Source: Patiriisocius sp047731265
GTDB taxonomy: Bacteria; Bacteroidota; Bacteroidia; Flavobacteriales; Flavobacteriaceae
Reading direction: 5' to 3'
NCBI RefSeq assembly: GCF_047731265.1
Contig: NZ_CP159835.1
Span: 868,001-932,000 of the forward strand
DNA length: 64,000 nucleotides
Both the position numbers and the translations under genes were made by a program. Shown in pieces: positions 27,402 through 36,466 of this stretch. The first letter of the stretch is position 1. The number at the start of each line of letters is the position of its first letter. A model generated the notes under the pieces. It did not search any database. It saw only the letters and a list, made by a program, of their open reading frames with translations, and was not told where the DNA came from.

Positions 27402-28286
27402 ATGACTACTGAAACAACAAACAATGCCCGCTTTAAAGTTTTAATAGGAGTACTCTCTGCCCTATTGATTAGTCTTGCAGTATATACTTTCATTCTATTT
27501 AAAGAAAATAAAGAAACCGTAAGCAGCCTAGAAAAGGATAAAATTGAAATTGAATACGAACTTGAAAGTTTGATTCAAAACTATAATGAAATAATTCAAG
27601 ATAACGAATTAAAAGATAAAGACCTTCTTGCGGCTAGAGAACGAATTGAAGTCTTATTGGACAGCGTTAAAGATGCCGAGGCTAATGTTTCATTAATCAA
27701 AAGGTATAAAGCCGAGATTGGTCGTTTAAAGGATGAACGAAAAAAGCTTTTCAGAAAGGCGGATAGTTTGATTTCAGCAAATCAGAGACTTACCACAGAG
27801 CGTGACAGCACACTATTAATTGCAGATGATGCGATTAGAGGAATAGATTCTGCCAATATGACCATTGAAAAAGTAACTAAACAATTAGAAAAAGCAGCTT
27901 TAATTGGTATTACTAACCTCAAAGGTGATGCTGTTATTGTTAGGAATACCGGAAAAATCGTAGATACTCCACGTGCAAGCAGAGCAGATAAAATAAGAGC
28001 TTGCTATACATTAGCTCCCAATGAACTGGCAGAAATCGGAGATAGAATGATCTACGTGCAAGTGATTAATCCAAACAATAACGTAATAGGAGAAAATGCT
28101 AAAATAACATTTGACAACGGTTTGTTAACCTATAGCGCCACCACCAATGTTTTCTTCGAAGGTCGAGCATTAGATGTTTGTACCCTCATAGATGGTTCTG
28201 AAGAAGATCTTATAGAAGGTAGTTATGTTATTAATGTCTTTGATAAAGGAAGACAGATTGGATCAACTAGGATAAATTTGAAGTAA
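27402..28286 (+). CDS. Membrane-anchored coiled-coil protein, unknown function
   Basis: A 294-aa protein with one N-terminal membrane helix (about residues 12-32), a long coiled coil (about 38-165, heptads of Leu/Ile with Glu/Lys), and a compact C-terminal beta-rich domain (about 170-294) holding RACYTLAPNELAEIGDRMIYVQVINPNNNVIG. The domain would sit in the periplasm if the helix is an uncleaved anchor. Similar proteins are widespread in Flavobacteriia and unnamed. A TAAATTTG box at 27369-27376 could be a -7 element, but no -33 TTG stands at the right distance. It is divergent from comF and ends at a hairpin. Confidence 0.75.
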   Translation: MTTETTNNARFKVLIGVLSALLISLAVYTFILFKENKETVSSLEKDKIEIEYELESLIQNYNEIIQDNELKDKDLLAARERIEVLLDSVKDAEANVSLIKRYKAEIGRLKDERKKLFRKADSLISANQRLTTERDSTLLIADDAIRGIDSANMTIEKVTKQLEKAALIGITNLKGDAVIVRNTGKIVDTPRASRADKIRACYTLAPNELAEIGDRMIYVQVINPNNNVIGENAKITFDNGLLTYSATTNVFFEGRALDVCTLIDGSEEDLIEGSYVINVFDKGRQIGSTRINLK

Positions 28287-28300
28287 GTATATATATATTA

Positions 28301-28335
28301 AAATCCCAAACCATAGCTTTTGTTATTTGGGATTT
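28301..28335. terminator. Terminator between converging genes
   Basis: AAATCCCAAA (28301-28310) and TTTGGGATTT (28326-28335) make a perfect 10-bp stem with a 15-nt loop; T-rich sequence follows on the plus strand. It separates the coiled-coil gene from the 3' end of sdhB. Confidence 0.8.
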
Positions 28336-28367
28336 GTATTTCTTTGATTGTTACAACAATTAGAAGT

Positions 28368-29113
28368 TTATCCTTTCAAACTCGCTGACATATATTCTCT
28401 ATTCATTCTAGCAATGTTTTCTAAAGAGATGCCTTTAGGGCACTCTATTTCGCAGGCCCCCGTATTTGTGCAGTTACCAAAACCTTCTTTATCCATTTGC
28501 TCTACCATATTCAAAACACGGGTAGATGCTTCTACTTGACCTTGAGGCAATAAAGCAAATTGAGATACTTTTGCTGCGGTAAATAGCATCGCACTAGCGT
28601 TTTTACACGCTGCAACACAAGCCCCACAGCCGATACAAGTAGCTGCATAAAAGGCGTCATCTGCATCGTGTTTATCTATTGGAATTGTATTTGCATCAAT
28701 TGTATTACCAGAAGTGTTTACCGAAATATAACCTCCTGCTTGTTGTATTCTATCAAATGCACTTCGATCTACCATTAAATCTTTAACAACGGGAAATGCT
28801 TTTGCTCTAAAAGGTTCGATTACGATCTCGTCGCCATCATTAAACATACGCATGTGTAACTGGCAGGTAGTAACCAATCTATCTGGGCCGTGAGGTTCCC
28901 CATTAATTTGCAACGAACAGCTACCGCAAATTCCCTCGCGACAATCGTGATCAAAAACTACAGGCTCTTCTCCTTTATTATTTAAATCTTCATTCAACAT
29001 ATCCAACATTTCCAAGAAAGCATATCACCCTCAATCCCATCAATCGGGTAGGTTTGAATGCTTCCCTTGGCTTTTGCGTTGGCTTGTCGCCATATTTTTA
29101 GTGTCAATTTCAT
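28368..29113 (-). CDS. sdhB: Succinate dehydrogenase iron-sulfur subunit, frameshifted near the N-terminus
   Basis: The SdhB subunit carries [2Fe-2S], [4Fe-4S] and [3Fe-4S] clusters that pass electrons from SdhA to the membrane anchor. From 29015 down, all cluster motifs are intact: CREGICGSCS ... C for [2Fe-2S], CIGCGACVAAC and CTNTGACEIECPK for the others. The intact frame alone would begin with a TTG. The true N-terminus lies upstream in another frame: ATG at 29111-29113 gives MKLTLKIWRQANAKAKG ... GIEGDM, then the frame shifts. Adding one A on the plus strand between 29020 and 29021 restores DMSFLEML and a full 248-aa protein. Because SdhB is needed for aerobic respiration, a sequence error is as likely as a true mutation. 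Confidence 0.88.
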
Positions 29114-29258
29114 AATGTACTTATTATGTTATTTTGGTAGTAATCCTAAAAATGAACTACTTATAATTTTATTTTTGTTGAGAGGTTTGATTTAACCTTT
29201 ATCTGGAATATCCCCTCTAAATCTGTTCCATTACTAGCAAGTTTCGCCTGTGGGTAAG

Positions 29259-29276
29259 CCTCCCTTTGAAGAGAGG
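29259..29276. repeat. REP-like element in the sdhA-sdhB spacer
   Basis: CCTCCCTTTGAAGAGAGG is a short imperfect hairpin inside an unusually long 223-base gap between sdhA and sdhB (29114-29336). The following GGTTGGCAGGATGTTTT and TCAATCGTAT resemble a dispersed flavobacterial intergenic repeat that I recall in many genomes. Nothing coding is seen in the gap. Confidence 0.45.
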
Positions 29277-29336
29277 TTGGCAGGATGTTTTGTCAATCGT
29301 ATAATCAAAAAACCAAATCCAAATCCACTCAATATC

Positions 29337-31352
29337 CTATTTATAAGAACGTGTTTTCAATTCAATATTATCAAACACTAAATCTTCTTTATGTAAAACC
29401 GCATCTTTTGGTTCACCCTTATATTCCCAAGCTGAAACATATTTAAAGTTTTCATCGTCTCTCAACGCTTCTCCTTTTTGTTCTCCGCTTTTCTCTACAC
29501 TTTCTTCACGATAATGTCCTCCAGCAGATTCGTTTCTGTCCAGCGCATCTTTGGCAAATAATTCTCCTAATTCTAGGAAATCTGCAACCCTACCTGCTTT
29601 TTCCAATTCTTGGTTTAGTCCATCATTAACACCTGGTATTCTCACATTTTCCCAAAAATCTTTACGCAGTTCTGAAATTTCATTAATAGCTGAAATTAGA
29701 TCTGTTGCATTACGAGACATCCCACATTTGTTCCACATGATTTTCCCTAATTTCTTGTGGTAATAGTCAACTGAGTGTTGTCCTGAGGCATTCATTAATT
29801 TATGGATACGATCCTCAACATCTTTTTCTGCGGCATCAAATTCTGGTGTGTCTGTTGGTATTTTTCCGGTACTAATATCGTCAGACAAGTAATCTCCTAT
29901 CGTATACGGCAATACAAAATAACCATCTGCAAGTCCTTGCATTAATGCAGAAGCCCCCAATCTGTTGGCTCCATGATCTGAGAAGTTACATTCCCCTGTT
30001 GCATACAATCCTTTAACGGTAGTCTGTAAGTTATAGTCTACCCATAACCCTCCCATCGTGTAATGCACCGCTGGATAAATCATCATTGGTGTTTTGTATG
30101 GATTCTCATCAACGATTTTCTCATACATTTGGAATAAGTTCCCGTATTTATTTTCTATTACGTCACGACCTAGATCGTAGACTTCTTTCTCTGTTGGATT
30201 GTGATTTCCGTGAATTAAAGCCTCTTCTTTTCCGTAGCGCTCTATGGCAGTAGCAAAATCTAGATATACAGCCTCTCCTGTTTTATTAACTCCATAACCA
30301 GCATCACAACGTTCTTTTGCTGCTCTTGAAGCAACATCACGAGGCACTAAGTTACCAAAGGCAGGATAGCGTCTTTCTAAATAGTAGTCTCTATCTTCTT
30401 CTGAAAGTTCGGTTGGTTTTTTCTTTCCAGCTTTAATAGCATCAGCATCTTCTTTATTTTTTGGCACCCAAATACGTCCATCATTCCGCAATGATTCAGA
30501 CATCAAGGTCAATTTACTTTGATGATCTCCTGAAACTGGAATACAGGTTGGGTGAATTTGTGTATAACAAGGGTTTGCAAAGAAAGCACCTCTGCGGTGT
30601 GCTCTCCAAGATGCCGTTACGTTACTTCCCATTGCATTGGTTGAAAGGAAGAAAACATTTCCGTAGCCACCTGATGCCAAAACAACGGCGTGTGCTGAAT
30701 GTCTTTCGATTTCACCAGTTACTAAATTCCGAGCTATAATTCCTCTTGCTTTTCCATCAACCTTAACAATGTCTAGCATTTCGTGACGATTAAAAGCTTC
30801 AATTTTACCACGGTTAATCTGGCGGTTCATAGCAGAATATGCCCCTAATAAAAGTTGCTGTCCTGTTTGTCCCTTCGCATAAAAAGTTCTTGAAACCAAT
30901 ACCCCTCCAAAAGAACGGTTGTCTAACAAGCCACCATATTCGCGAGCAAAAGGGACTCCTTGAGCGACACATTGATCGATAATATTTGCAGATACCTCAG
31001 CCAGACGATACACATTTGCTTCACGCGAGCGGTAATCACCTCCTTTTACAGTATCATAAAAAAGACGGTAGTTACTATCGCCATCTCCTTGGTAATTTTT
31101 TGCAGCGTTAATTCCGCCTTGAGCAGCAATTGAGTGCGCACGACGTGGCGAATCTTGATAGCAAAATGTTTTTACATTATAACCTAGCTCTGCTAATGTT
31201 GCTGCAGCACTACCTCCCGCAAGTCCAGTCCCTATAACGATAACGTCTATGTTGCGTTTGTTTGCTGGATTTACAAGATTGATTTTGTTTTTATAATTGG
31301 TCCACTTATCTGCTAGTGGTCCTTCAGGTATTTTTGAATCTAGTATAGACAT
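29337..31352 (-). CDS. sdhA: Succinate dehydrogenase flavoprotein subunit
   Basis: A 671-aa flavoprotein oxidising succinate to fumarate in the TCA cycle, on the cytoplasmic face of the membrane. The dinucleotide-binding motif IGTGLAGGSAAATLAELG (about 40-58) and the covalent-FAD His in RRAHSIAAQGGINAA are present, as are substrate-site residues in HPTCIPVSGDHQ, PAVHYTMGGLWVD and HGANRLGASALMQGL. The large size and REESVEKSGEQKGEA tail fit the Bacteroidota/epsilon-type SdhA that pairs with a single cytochrome b558 anchor. It starts 10 bases after sdhC ends. Start is MSILDSKIPEGPLADKW, typical for flavobacteria. Confidence 0.96.
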   Translation of the reverse strand: MSILDSKIPEGPLADKWTNYKNKINLVNPANKRNIDVIVIGTGLAGGSAAATLAELGYNVKTFCYQDSPRRAHSIAAQGGINAAKNYQGDGDSNYRLFYDTVKGGDYRSREANVYRLAEVSANIIDQCVAQGVPFAREYGGLLDNRSFGGVLVSRTFYAKGQTGQQLLLGAYSAMNRQINRGKIEAFNRHEMLDIVKVDGKARGIIARNLVTGEIERHSAHAVVLASGGYGNVFFLSTNAMGSNVTASWRAHRRGAFFANPCYTQIHPTCIPVSGDHQSKLTLMSESLRNDGRIWVPKNKEDADAIKAGKKKPTELSEEDRDYYLERRYPAFGNLVPRDVASRAAKERCDAGYGVNKTGEAVYLDFATAIERYGKEEALIHGNHNPTEKEVYDLGRDVIENKYGNLFQMYEKIVDENPYKTPMMIYPAVHYTMGGLWVDYNLQTTVKGLYATGECNFSDHGANRLGASALMQGLADGYFVLPYTIGDYLSDDISTGKIPTDTPEFDAAEKDVEDRIHKLMNASGQHSVDYYHKKLGKIMWNKCGMSRNATDLISAINEISELRKDFWENVRIPGVNDGLNQELEKAGRVADFLELGELFAKDALDRNESAGGHYREESVEKSGEQKGEALRDDENFKYVSAWEYKGEPKDAVLHKEDLVFDNIELKTRSYK

Positions 31353-31362
31353 AGCTTATTTT

Positions 31363-32055
31363 TTAATGTGGAAGTTGATTTAAGTGCAGGTATATCGCAA
31401 TAAAAATGAATCCTACCGGAATCAATATTGAATATACTTTAGCAAACTTGGTAAGTGCGACAGCATATTTATTGTTAAACCCTACACTCTGAAAAGAGCT
31501 TGCAAACCCATGCCACAAGTGAATGGCTAATAACACAAATGAAATTACATAGAGTCCAACGCGTATTGGGCTCTCAAATTTAAGAACTGTTTCTTCATAA
31601 TATCTAAATCCTGAAGCAGGATCATTAGGATCAATCAAACCAGACATATCTCCTGAAATATATTTTACAGACATTTCGTGAATCCAAAAATCATAAAAGT
31701 GCAATCCTAAAAAGGCTAAAATAACGAGGCCAGAAATAATCATATTTCTTGACGCCCAAGAAGCGTTTGCGCCTCCATTGTATTTTGCATAGCTTACGTC
31801 ACGTGCTTTATAATTTTTAAGCTCTAAAATGAAACCCATTACAAAATGGAATACAACTCCTGCAATTAGAACTGGTTGTAATGCAAACTGTACTATGGGA
31901 TTAGTACCCATAAATTGAGACCAAGAATTAAAGGTGTCTGGGTCAATTACCGAGGTTAAATTAATTGTAAAGTGCTGTCCTAAAAAGAAAACTAAGAACA
32001 AGCCCGAAAGCGCCATAGCAAACTTTCTAGCAATTGAAGAGGATATCATTCCCAT
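31363..32055 (-). CDS. sdhC: Succinate dehydrogenase cytochrome b558 subunit
   Basis: A 230-aa membrane anchor with five hydrophobic helices. His residues in GQHFTINL, VFHFVMGF, LGLHFYDFWIH and AIHLWHGF supply ligands for two b-type hemes, as in the B558 family. It takes electrons from SdhB and reduces menaquinone. The gene leads the sdhC-A-B operon and starts at MGMISSSIARKF; an internal Met two codons in is an alternative. A TATATTTG box lies about 85 bases upstream. Confidence 0.93.
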   Translation of the reverse strand: MGMISSSIARKFAMALSGLFLVFFLGQHFTINLTSVIDPDTFNSWSQFMGTNPIVQFALQPVLIAGVVFHFVMGFILELKNYKARDVSYAKYNGGANASWASRNMIISGLVILAFLGLHFYDFWIHEMSVKYISGDMSGLIDPNDPASGFRYYEETVLKFESPIRVGLYVISFVLLAIHLWHGFASSFQSVGFNNKYAVALTKFAKVYSILIPVGFIFIAIYLHLNQLPH

Positions 32056-32139
32056 TATGGATGTGTTTTCAAAATTTTAAATAACAAAAATACGGCTCAA
32101 AATGCTATTCGACAAGGATTCTTGTTATTTAGAATCAAT

Positions 32140-32165
32140 CAAATATAAAAGACGGTTGAATACAA
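32140..32165 (-). promoter_or_regulatory. Candidate sdh operon promoter
   Basis: On the minus strand TATATTTG (complement of 32140-32147) matches the -7 consensus. The nearest TTG (complement of 32163-32165) is 15 bases upstream, slightly short of the usual 17-23, so the -33 assignment is weak. Confidence 0.4.
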
Positions 32166-32191
32166 GCTTGATTTAAATTATTCACAAAAAA

Positions 32192-32214
32192 AACCATCTA
32201 AAAAATGGATGGTT
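32192..32214 (-). terminator. Terminator of the 400-aa T9SS protein gene
   Basis: AACCATCTA (32192-32200) and TGGATGGTT (32206-32214) pair with one wobble; on the minus strand the stem is followed by TTTTTTTG. Confidence 0.75.
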
Positions 32215-32241
32215 CTTCTATTCAGTATAAAACCAAAGATA

Positions 32242-33444
32242 TTAACGTACGATTAACTTCTTTTGAGCCGTTGCGCCATTTTGTTCTATTTGAACAATAT
32301 AAATCCCTGTTTTGAGAGCGCTTACATCTAATGTATTATTTACAACCAAGGTATTAATAACTTGCTTCCCTAGCACATCAAAAACGGCAACCGCTATATT
32401 TCCTACTATTTGTGTTTTAATACTAACCATTCCTACGTTAGAAGGATTTGGGAATAGTGTGAAATCTGATAACACATTGTCATCCAATCCAAGTTCAGGC
32501 TCACCTTGGACAGAAAACATTCCAAACTCCGCATCTAGTGGGGTCGTATCACCAACTAAGGTTGCTTCTCCAGTGGTTAGATCTACCGTATAGATACCGC
32601 CTGTTCCACCACCTGTATACGCTGCCATATAGAGTGTGCCATCATCAGGATCGATCGTAGCATCTTGTGCAAAGCTAATATCAACATTTAAGGGCCCAAT
32701 TGCTGTAGCTTCTCCAGTGGTCAAGTCTACACTGCTCAAAAAATCTGTGGAAATATCCCCAGCATAAGCATTCCCCTCGCTATCAATAACTAACCAAATA
32801 CTTGTTTCTGTAAACATTTCTCCAACTTCTGACAAACTACCATCTGTTAAATCTACAGTATATAGAATGTTATTTGCTGTTAAATACATTGTTTCTGTTG
32901 TAAAATCATAGGCTAAACCTGTAGGAGTTGCATCTCCTGTATCTGGACCAATATCGCCTATTGTTGTATAAGAACCATCAGCACTATTTATAGAAACAAT
33001 AGTTCTGCTTAGCGGATTTCCATCTGCATCATTTGAAAATTCCAAGGCATAATAATCACCATTTCTTGCAAAATCATCTGCGAAACATGTAATTCCATAA
33101 GGGTTTACTATTGAGTTGATTTCATCAAACGGTGCTGTACCACTTATGGTCCCATAATTATCATCGCCTCTAACATTCAAAACATAAAATTCAGAAGGAA
33201 CTAGTCCTCTATTTGTGGAATCGAACCTATCCTGTTCTGCTCTTTGTTCCGCAAAATAAGCAAGCAATGCTGCTGTATCTGCTTCATTAAAATTTTGATT
33301 AATCACCATCATTTCTGGTAGCGGGGTATTTTTCAACGAATTATATTCAGAAAGAATTGTTGAAATATCGCGAGCTTGGCCTGCTGCTTGAAACAAAAAG
33401 CTAGACAGTAGCATAGCGCCAAATAAAGTCGTAATTTTTTTCAT
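32242..33444 (-). CDS. T9SS-secreted beta-propeller-like protein
   Basis: A 400-aa secreted protein with a signal peptide ending near residue 22 (SSFLFQAAGQA), a central region of repeated beta units (about 110-310) carrying TVDLTDGSLSEVG, SVDLTTGEATAIG and TVDLTTGEATLVG, consistent with a propeller of roughly 45-residue blades, and a type A T9SS sorting domain (about 325-400) that ends QKKLIVR. No catalytic motif is seen. The 70 residues after the signal peptide are helical and charged. It has its own terminator and lies downstream of the BNR-repeat protein gene on the same strand. Confidence 0.85.
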   Translation of the reverse strand: MKKITTLFGAMLLSSFLFQAAGQARDISTILSEYNSLKNTPLPEMMVINQNFNEADTAALLAYFAEQRAEQDRFDSTNRGLVPSEFYVLNVRGDDNYGTISGTAPFDEINSIVNPYGITCFADDFARNGDYYALEFSNDADGNPLSRTIVSINSADGSYTTIGDIGPDTGDATPTGLAYDFTTETMYLTANNILYTVDLTDGSLSEVGEMFTETSIWLVIDSEGNAYAGDISTDFLSSVDLTTGEATAIGPLNVDISFAQDATIDPDDGTLYMAAYTGGGTGGIYTVDLTTGEATLVGDTTPLDAEFGMFSVQGEPELGLDDNVLSDFTLFPNPSNVGMVSIKTQIVGNIAVAVFDVLGKQVINTLVVNNTLDVSALKTGIYIVQIEQNGATAQKKLIVR

Positions 33445-33484
33445 ATTTAAAAAGGTTTAAAATTATACCTATAAATATATTAAA

Positions 33485-36334
33485 TTATTTGATTCCAAAA
33501 CTTTTTGAAACTGTTTTTTCATTCATTTTAACAGATACAATATAGCTGCCCGCGGGCAAGTAATAAAAACCGTTCTCTGCTTTTGAAACCGCTACCTCTT
33601 TATTTTTTAAAGCTTTTGATCCTTTTTCAGACATCGCATAATCATAATTTACCATATTTACTCCTTTTTCAACGTTTACGCTCCACTTTTTTAGCACTAG
33701 ATCCTCTTCTGTTTTTATGGTGATTTCAGCCATACCAGAGGATGGCGCATATACTTGAAAACTAGCATTGGGAACAAAAGCATCGCCATATTGATTAAAA
33801 CCAGTACTTCCCCAACGTCTTGAAGCAAGTGTTTCAGGGATTTGTGAAACCACCAAATCGTCCTTGTTTTGTGAAGATATTTCTTGAACTAACGATATAT
33901 CTGCAATGTAAATTGACCTTCCGTGGGTTCCTACTACCAAATCACTCTCCCGTTTTTGAATCGCCAAATCGTGCACGGCAACATTTGGAATTCCTTCAGT
34001 AAACGCCTGCCAATTAGTCCCTTGATCAAAAGAAACATACAGCCCGTTATCACTCCCTGTATAGAGAACATTCTCATTTTTTGGATCTTCTATAATTACA
34101 TTTATTGGAGATAATGGTAAATTGCTGGCGATAGGCGTCCACGTAGCACCATAGTTATCACTCTTATAAATGTATGGTTCAAAGTCGTCCCAACGATAGC
34201 CGTTTAAGGCAACATACACGCGTTCCTTTTTATGGGATGAAGCAATAACACGGCTTACCCATAAATCCTTTGGAAAGCTATTGGAAATATCCTGCCAGTT
34301 TGCGCCTCCATTTTTGGTTACATGTACCAGGCCATCATCGCTTCCGGCATACAAGAGTCCAAACTCAAAGGGAGATTCGGCTATACTTGTCAAAGTACCA
34401 TAAGCCACATTTCCTTGTTTACCACCTGTTGTCAAATCTTTTGAAATCGCGGTAAAATCATCGCCTTGATTCATAGAGCGCATTAATTTATTGCCTCCTA
34501 AATATAGAATATCTTGATTGTGCGAGCTCAATAGAATAGGTGTTTGCCAATTGAAACGATAGGGTGTTTCGCCCAATTCATGTTTCGGTTGAATGTATTT
34601 TTGCTCGTTTGTTTTTCGGTTCAATCTAAAGTAATTTCCAAACTGAAATCCAGTATAAACAATATCACTATCTCGATTGTCTATTTGAATTTGCATTCCG
34701 TCACCACCCATAATAAACTCATAGGCATAAATCCCTGTTTGCATCCAGCCCGGGTTTTCTTCAGTATCGTGTGGCCCTACCCAAACGCCATTGTCTTGTA
34801 AGCCGCCGTAAACATTGTACGGTTCTTCATTATCCACATTAATAGCATAGAACTGCCCCACTGCTGGCTGGTTATTTTTGATCCAATTTTCACCATCATC
34901 ATAACTTATATTCACCCCACCATCGTTTCCGTTAATAAGGTGTCCTGGTTTTTTTGGATTTATCCAAAGCGCATGGTGATCTGCATGGACATTGTTTGCT
35001 GAAATACTTTGAAAGGTTTTCCCGCCATCTTTCGATTTTAAAATGGGCACTCCATAAATATAAATTCCGTCTTTGTTATTTGGATCCACGTGGATTTTTC
35101 CGAAGTAATACCCATAGCTGTAATAAATGCCGTCAAGGAAACCATCATGTGTTTTTGCCCAGCTTTTACCTCCATCTGTACTCTTATAAACTTCGGTGCC
35201 TACTACCGGCGTATCAAAAAGCATGGCGTTAGCATCTTCAAGATAGGTCGCTAAATCTACTGGTTTTACCGTACCGCCGCGCACCATATTCTTGACATTC
35301 TCTGAACGGTATTTTTCTTGAAACCCGTTGTTTTTTAGATAGGTATTTAGTTTATCGTTGTCCAAGGCTAAAAACTGTGACGAGGACATTACTTTAAACT
35401 GGTCTTTAGACAACACATCACTATTTTTATCTTTTCCGCCTTCGTCTTTCCTTCTTTCTTGGTTATCATGAACCGCATATACGGTATTGGCATCAAAGAC
35501 GGCAAGTCCTATTCTACCAACGTTTTCCCCGGTTGGGAAACCACTATTGGGTGTAGACACTTTTGCCCACGAATCTCCGCCATCTATGCTTTTATAAATA
35601 GCACTTCCGCTTCCATTTCCTCTAAAATTCCAGGCCTTGCGATCTTTATCCCAAGAAGAAGCATACATTAAATTGAAGTTATTGGGATCTGCATCCATTT
35701 CTATGATCCCGCTCTGATCGTCTACATACAAGGTTTGCACCCACGTTTTTCCGCCGTCTTTACTTTTATAAACACCACGCTCTTTATTGGTAGAGTACAA
35801 ATGGCCTAAAGCCGAAACAACTAGCTCGTTTGTATTGTTTGGATTCAAGATGATTTTTGAAATATGGTGGCTGTCTTGCAGTCCCATAACATTCCAAGCA
35901 ACCCCATTATCGCTTGATTGTAATAACCCAATACCTGCATAGCTCGAGCGAGAGGAATTAACCTCTCCTGTACCTACCCAAATCACCCCGTTTTTCCAAT
36001 CTACGGCTAAACTCCCTACGTTTTGCGTTGGGCTGCTGTCTAAAATAGGATTAAAAGTGGTCCCGTTATTTTTTGTGTGCCAAACACCGCCACTTGCATA
36101 TCCTACGTAAAATTCGGTAGGGTTGTTTGGGTTTACTGCCAGATCTACAACACGACCACTCATAATGGTTGGACCTATATTTTTGAACGGCAGGTTTTTT
36201 ACGAGCGAAGTTTCTGCTAAGGTTTCTTTTTGCTGTAGTGCTTTTTCAACATCCATAGCTGATGTTGCAGGTTGCTGTGCATAAACCGTTGTTAAAACTA
36301 GAAAAGAAAATAAGGATAAAAAGAATGACTTCAT
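33485..36334 (-). CDS. BNR/sortilin-like repeat protein (VPS10-type beta-propeller)
   Basis: A 949-aa exported protein. I start at the ATG at 36332-36334 (MKSFFLSLFSFLVLTTVYAQ, a good signal peptide) instead of the GTG eight codons upstream. The body has many Asp-box repeats of the type SxDxGxTW: KSKDGGKTW, KSIDGGDSW, KSTDGGKSW, VSFDQGTNW, KSDNYGATW, spread over about residues 80-800, as in sortilin/VPS10 or sialidase-like propellers. HADHHALWINP and NGNDGGVNISYD are characteristic of a flavobacterial group often called glycosyl hydrolase, but catalytic residues of a sialidase are not evident, so enzyme activity is unproven. The C-terminus lacks a standard T9SS domain. Confidence 0.85.
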   Translation of the reverse strand: MKSFFLSLFSFLVLTTVYAQQPATSAMDVEKALQQKETLAETSLVKNLPFKNIGPTIMSGRVVDLAVNPNNPTEFYVGYASGGVWHTKNNGTTFNPILDSSPTQNVGSLAVDWKNGVIWVGTGEVNSSRSSYAGIGLLQSSDNGVAWNVMGLQDSHHISKIILNPNNTNELVVSALGHLYSTNKERGVYKSKDGGKTWVQTLYVDDQSGIIEMDADPNNFNLMYASSWDKDRKAWNFRGNGSGSAIYKSIDGGDSWAKVSTPNSGFPTGENVGRIGLAVFDANTVYAVHDNQERRKDEGGKDKNSDVLSKDQFKVMSSSQFLALDNDKLNTYLKNNGFQEKYRSENVKNMVRGGTVKPVDLATYLEDANAMLFDTPVVGTEVYKSTDGGKSWAKTHDGFLDGIYYSYGYYFGKIHVDPNNKDGIYIYGVPILKSKDGGKTFQSISANNVHADHHALWINPKKPGHLINGNDGGVNISYDDGENWIKNNQPAVGQFYAINVDNEEPYNVYGGLQDNGVWVGPHDTEENPGWMQTGIYAYEFIMGGDGMQIQIDNRDSDIVYTGFQFGNYFRLNRKTNEQKYIQPKHELGETPYRFNWQTPILLSSHNQDILYLGGNKLMRSMNQGDDFTAISKDLTTGGKQGNVAYGTLTSIAESPFEFGLLYAGSDDGLVHVTKNGGANWQDISNSFPKDLWVSRVIASSHKKERVYVALNGYRWDDFEPYIYKSDNYGATWTPIASNLPLSPINVIIEDPKNENVLYTGSDNGLYVSFDQGTNWQAFTEGIPNVAVHDLAIQKRESDLVVGTHGRSIYIADISLVQEISSQNKDDLVVSQIPETLASRRWGSTGFNQYGDAFVPNASFQVYAPSSGMAEITIKTEEDLVLKKWSVNVEKGVNMVNYDYAMSEKGSKALKNKEVAVSKAENGFYYLPAGSYIVSVKMNEKTVSKSFGIK

Positions 36335-36412
36335 TAGTGAGATTTTTTTAGAAAGCACAAATTAAACATTTTGATTCTAAATAATAGTGCACTTTAATTT
36401 TTATAGCAAGCA

Positions 36413-36444
36413 AAAACCCTTAGCAATTAATTGCTAAGGGTTTT
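36413..36444. terminator. Perfect 32-bp palindromic terminator
   Basis: AAAACCCTTAGCAATT followed by its exact complement AATTGCTAAGGGTTTT; T-run on both strands. It ends the 348-aa T9SS protein gene (minus). Confidence 0.9.
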
Positions 36445-36466
36445 AAGAATATTAGAAAAGGTTATA

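Noticed and set aside
36335..36358. GTG start eight codons upstream for the BNR-repeat protein
   Set aside because: The internal ATG gives a normal signal peptide directly; the extension adds residues before it without support.
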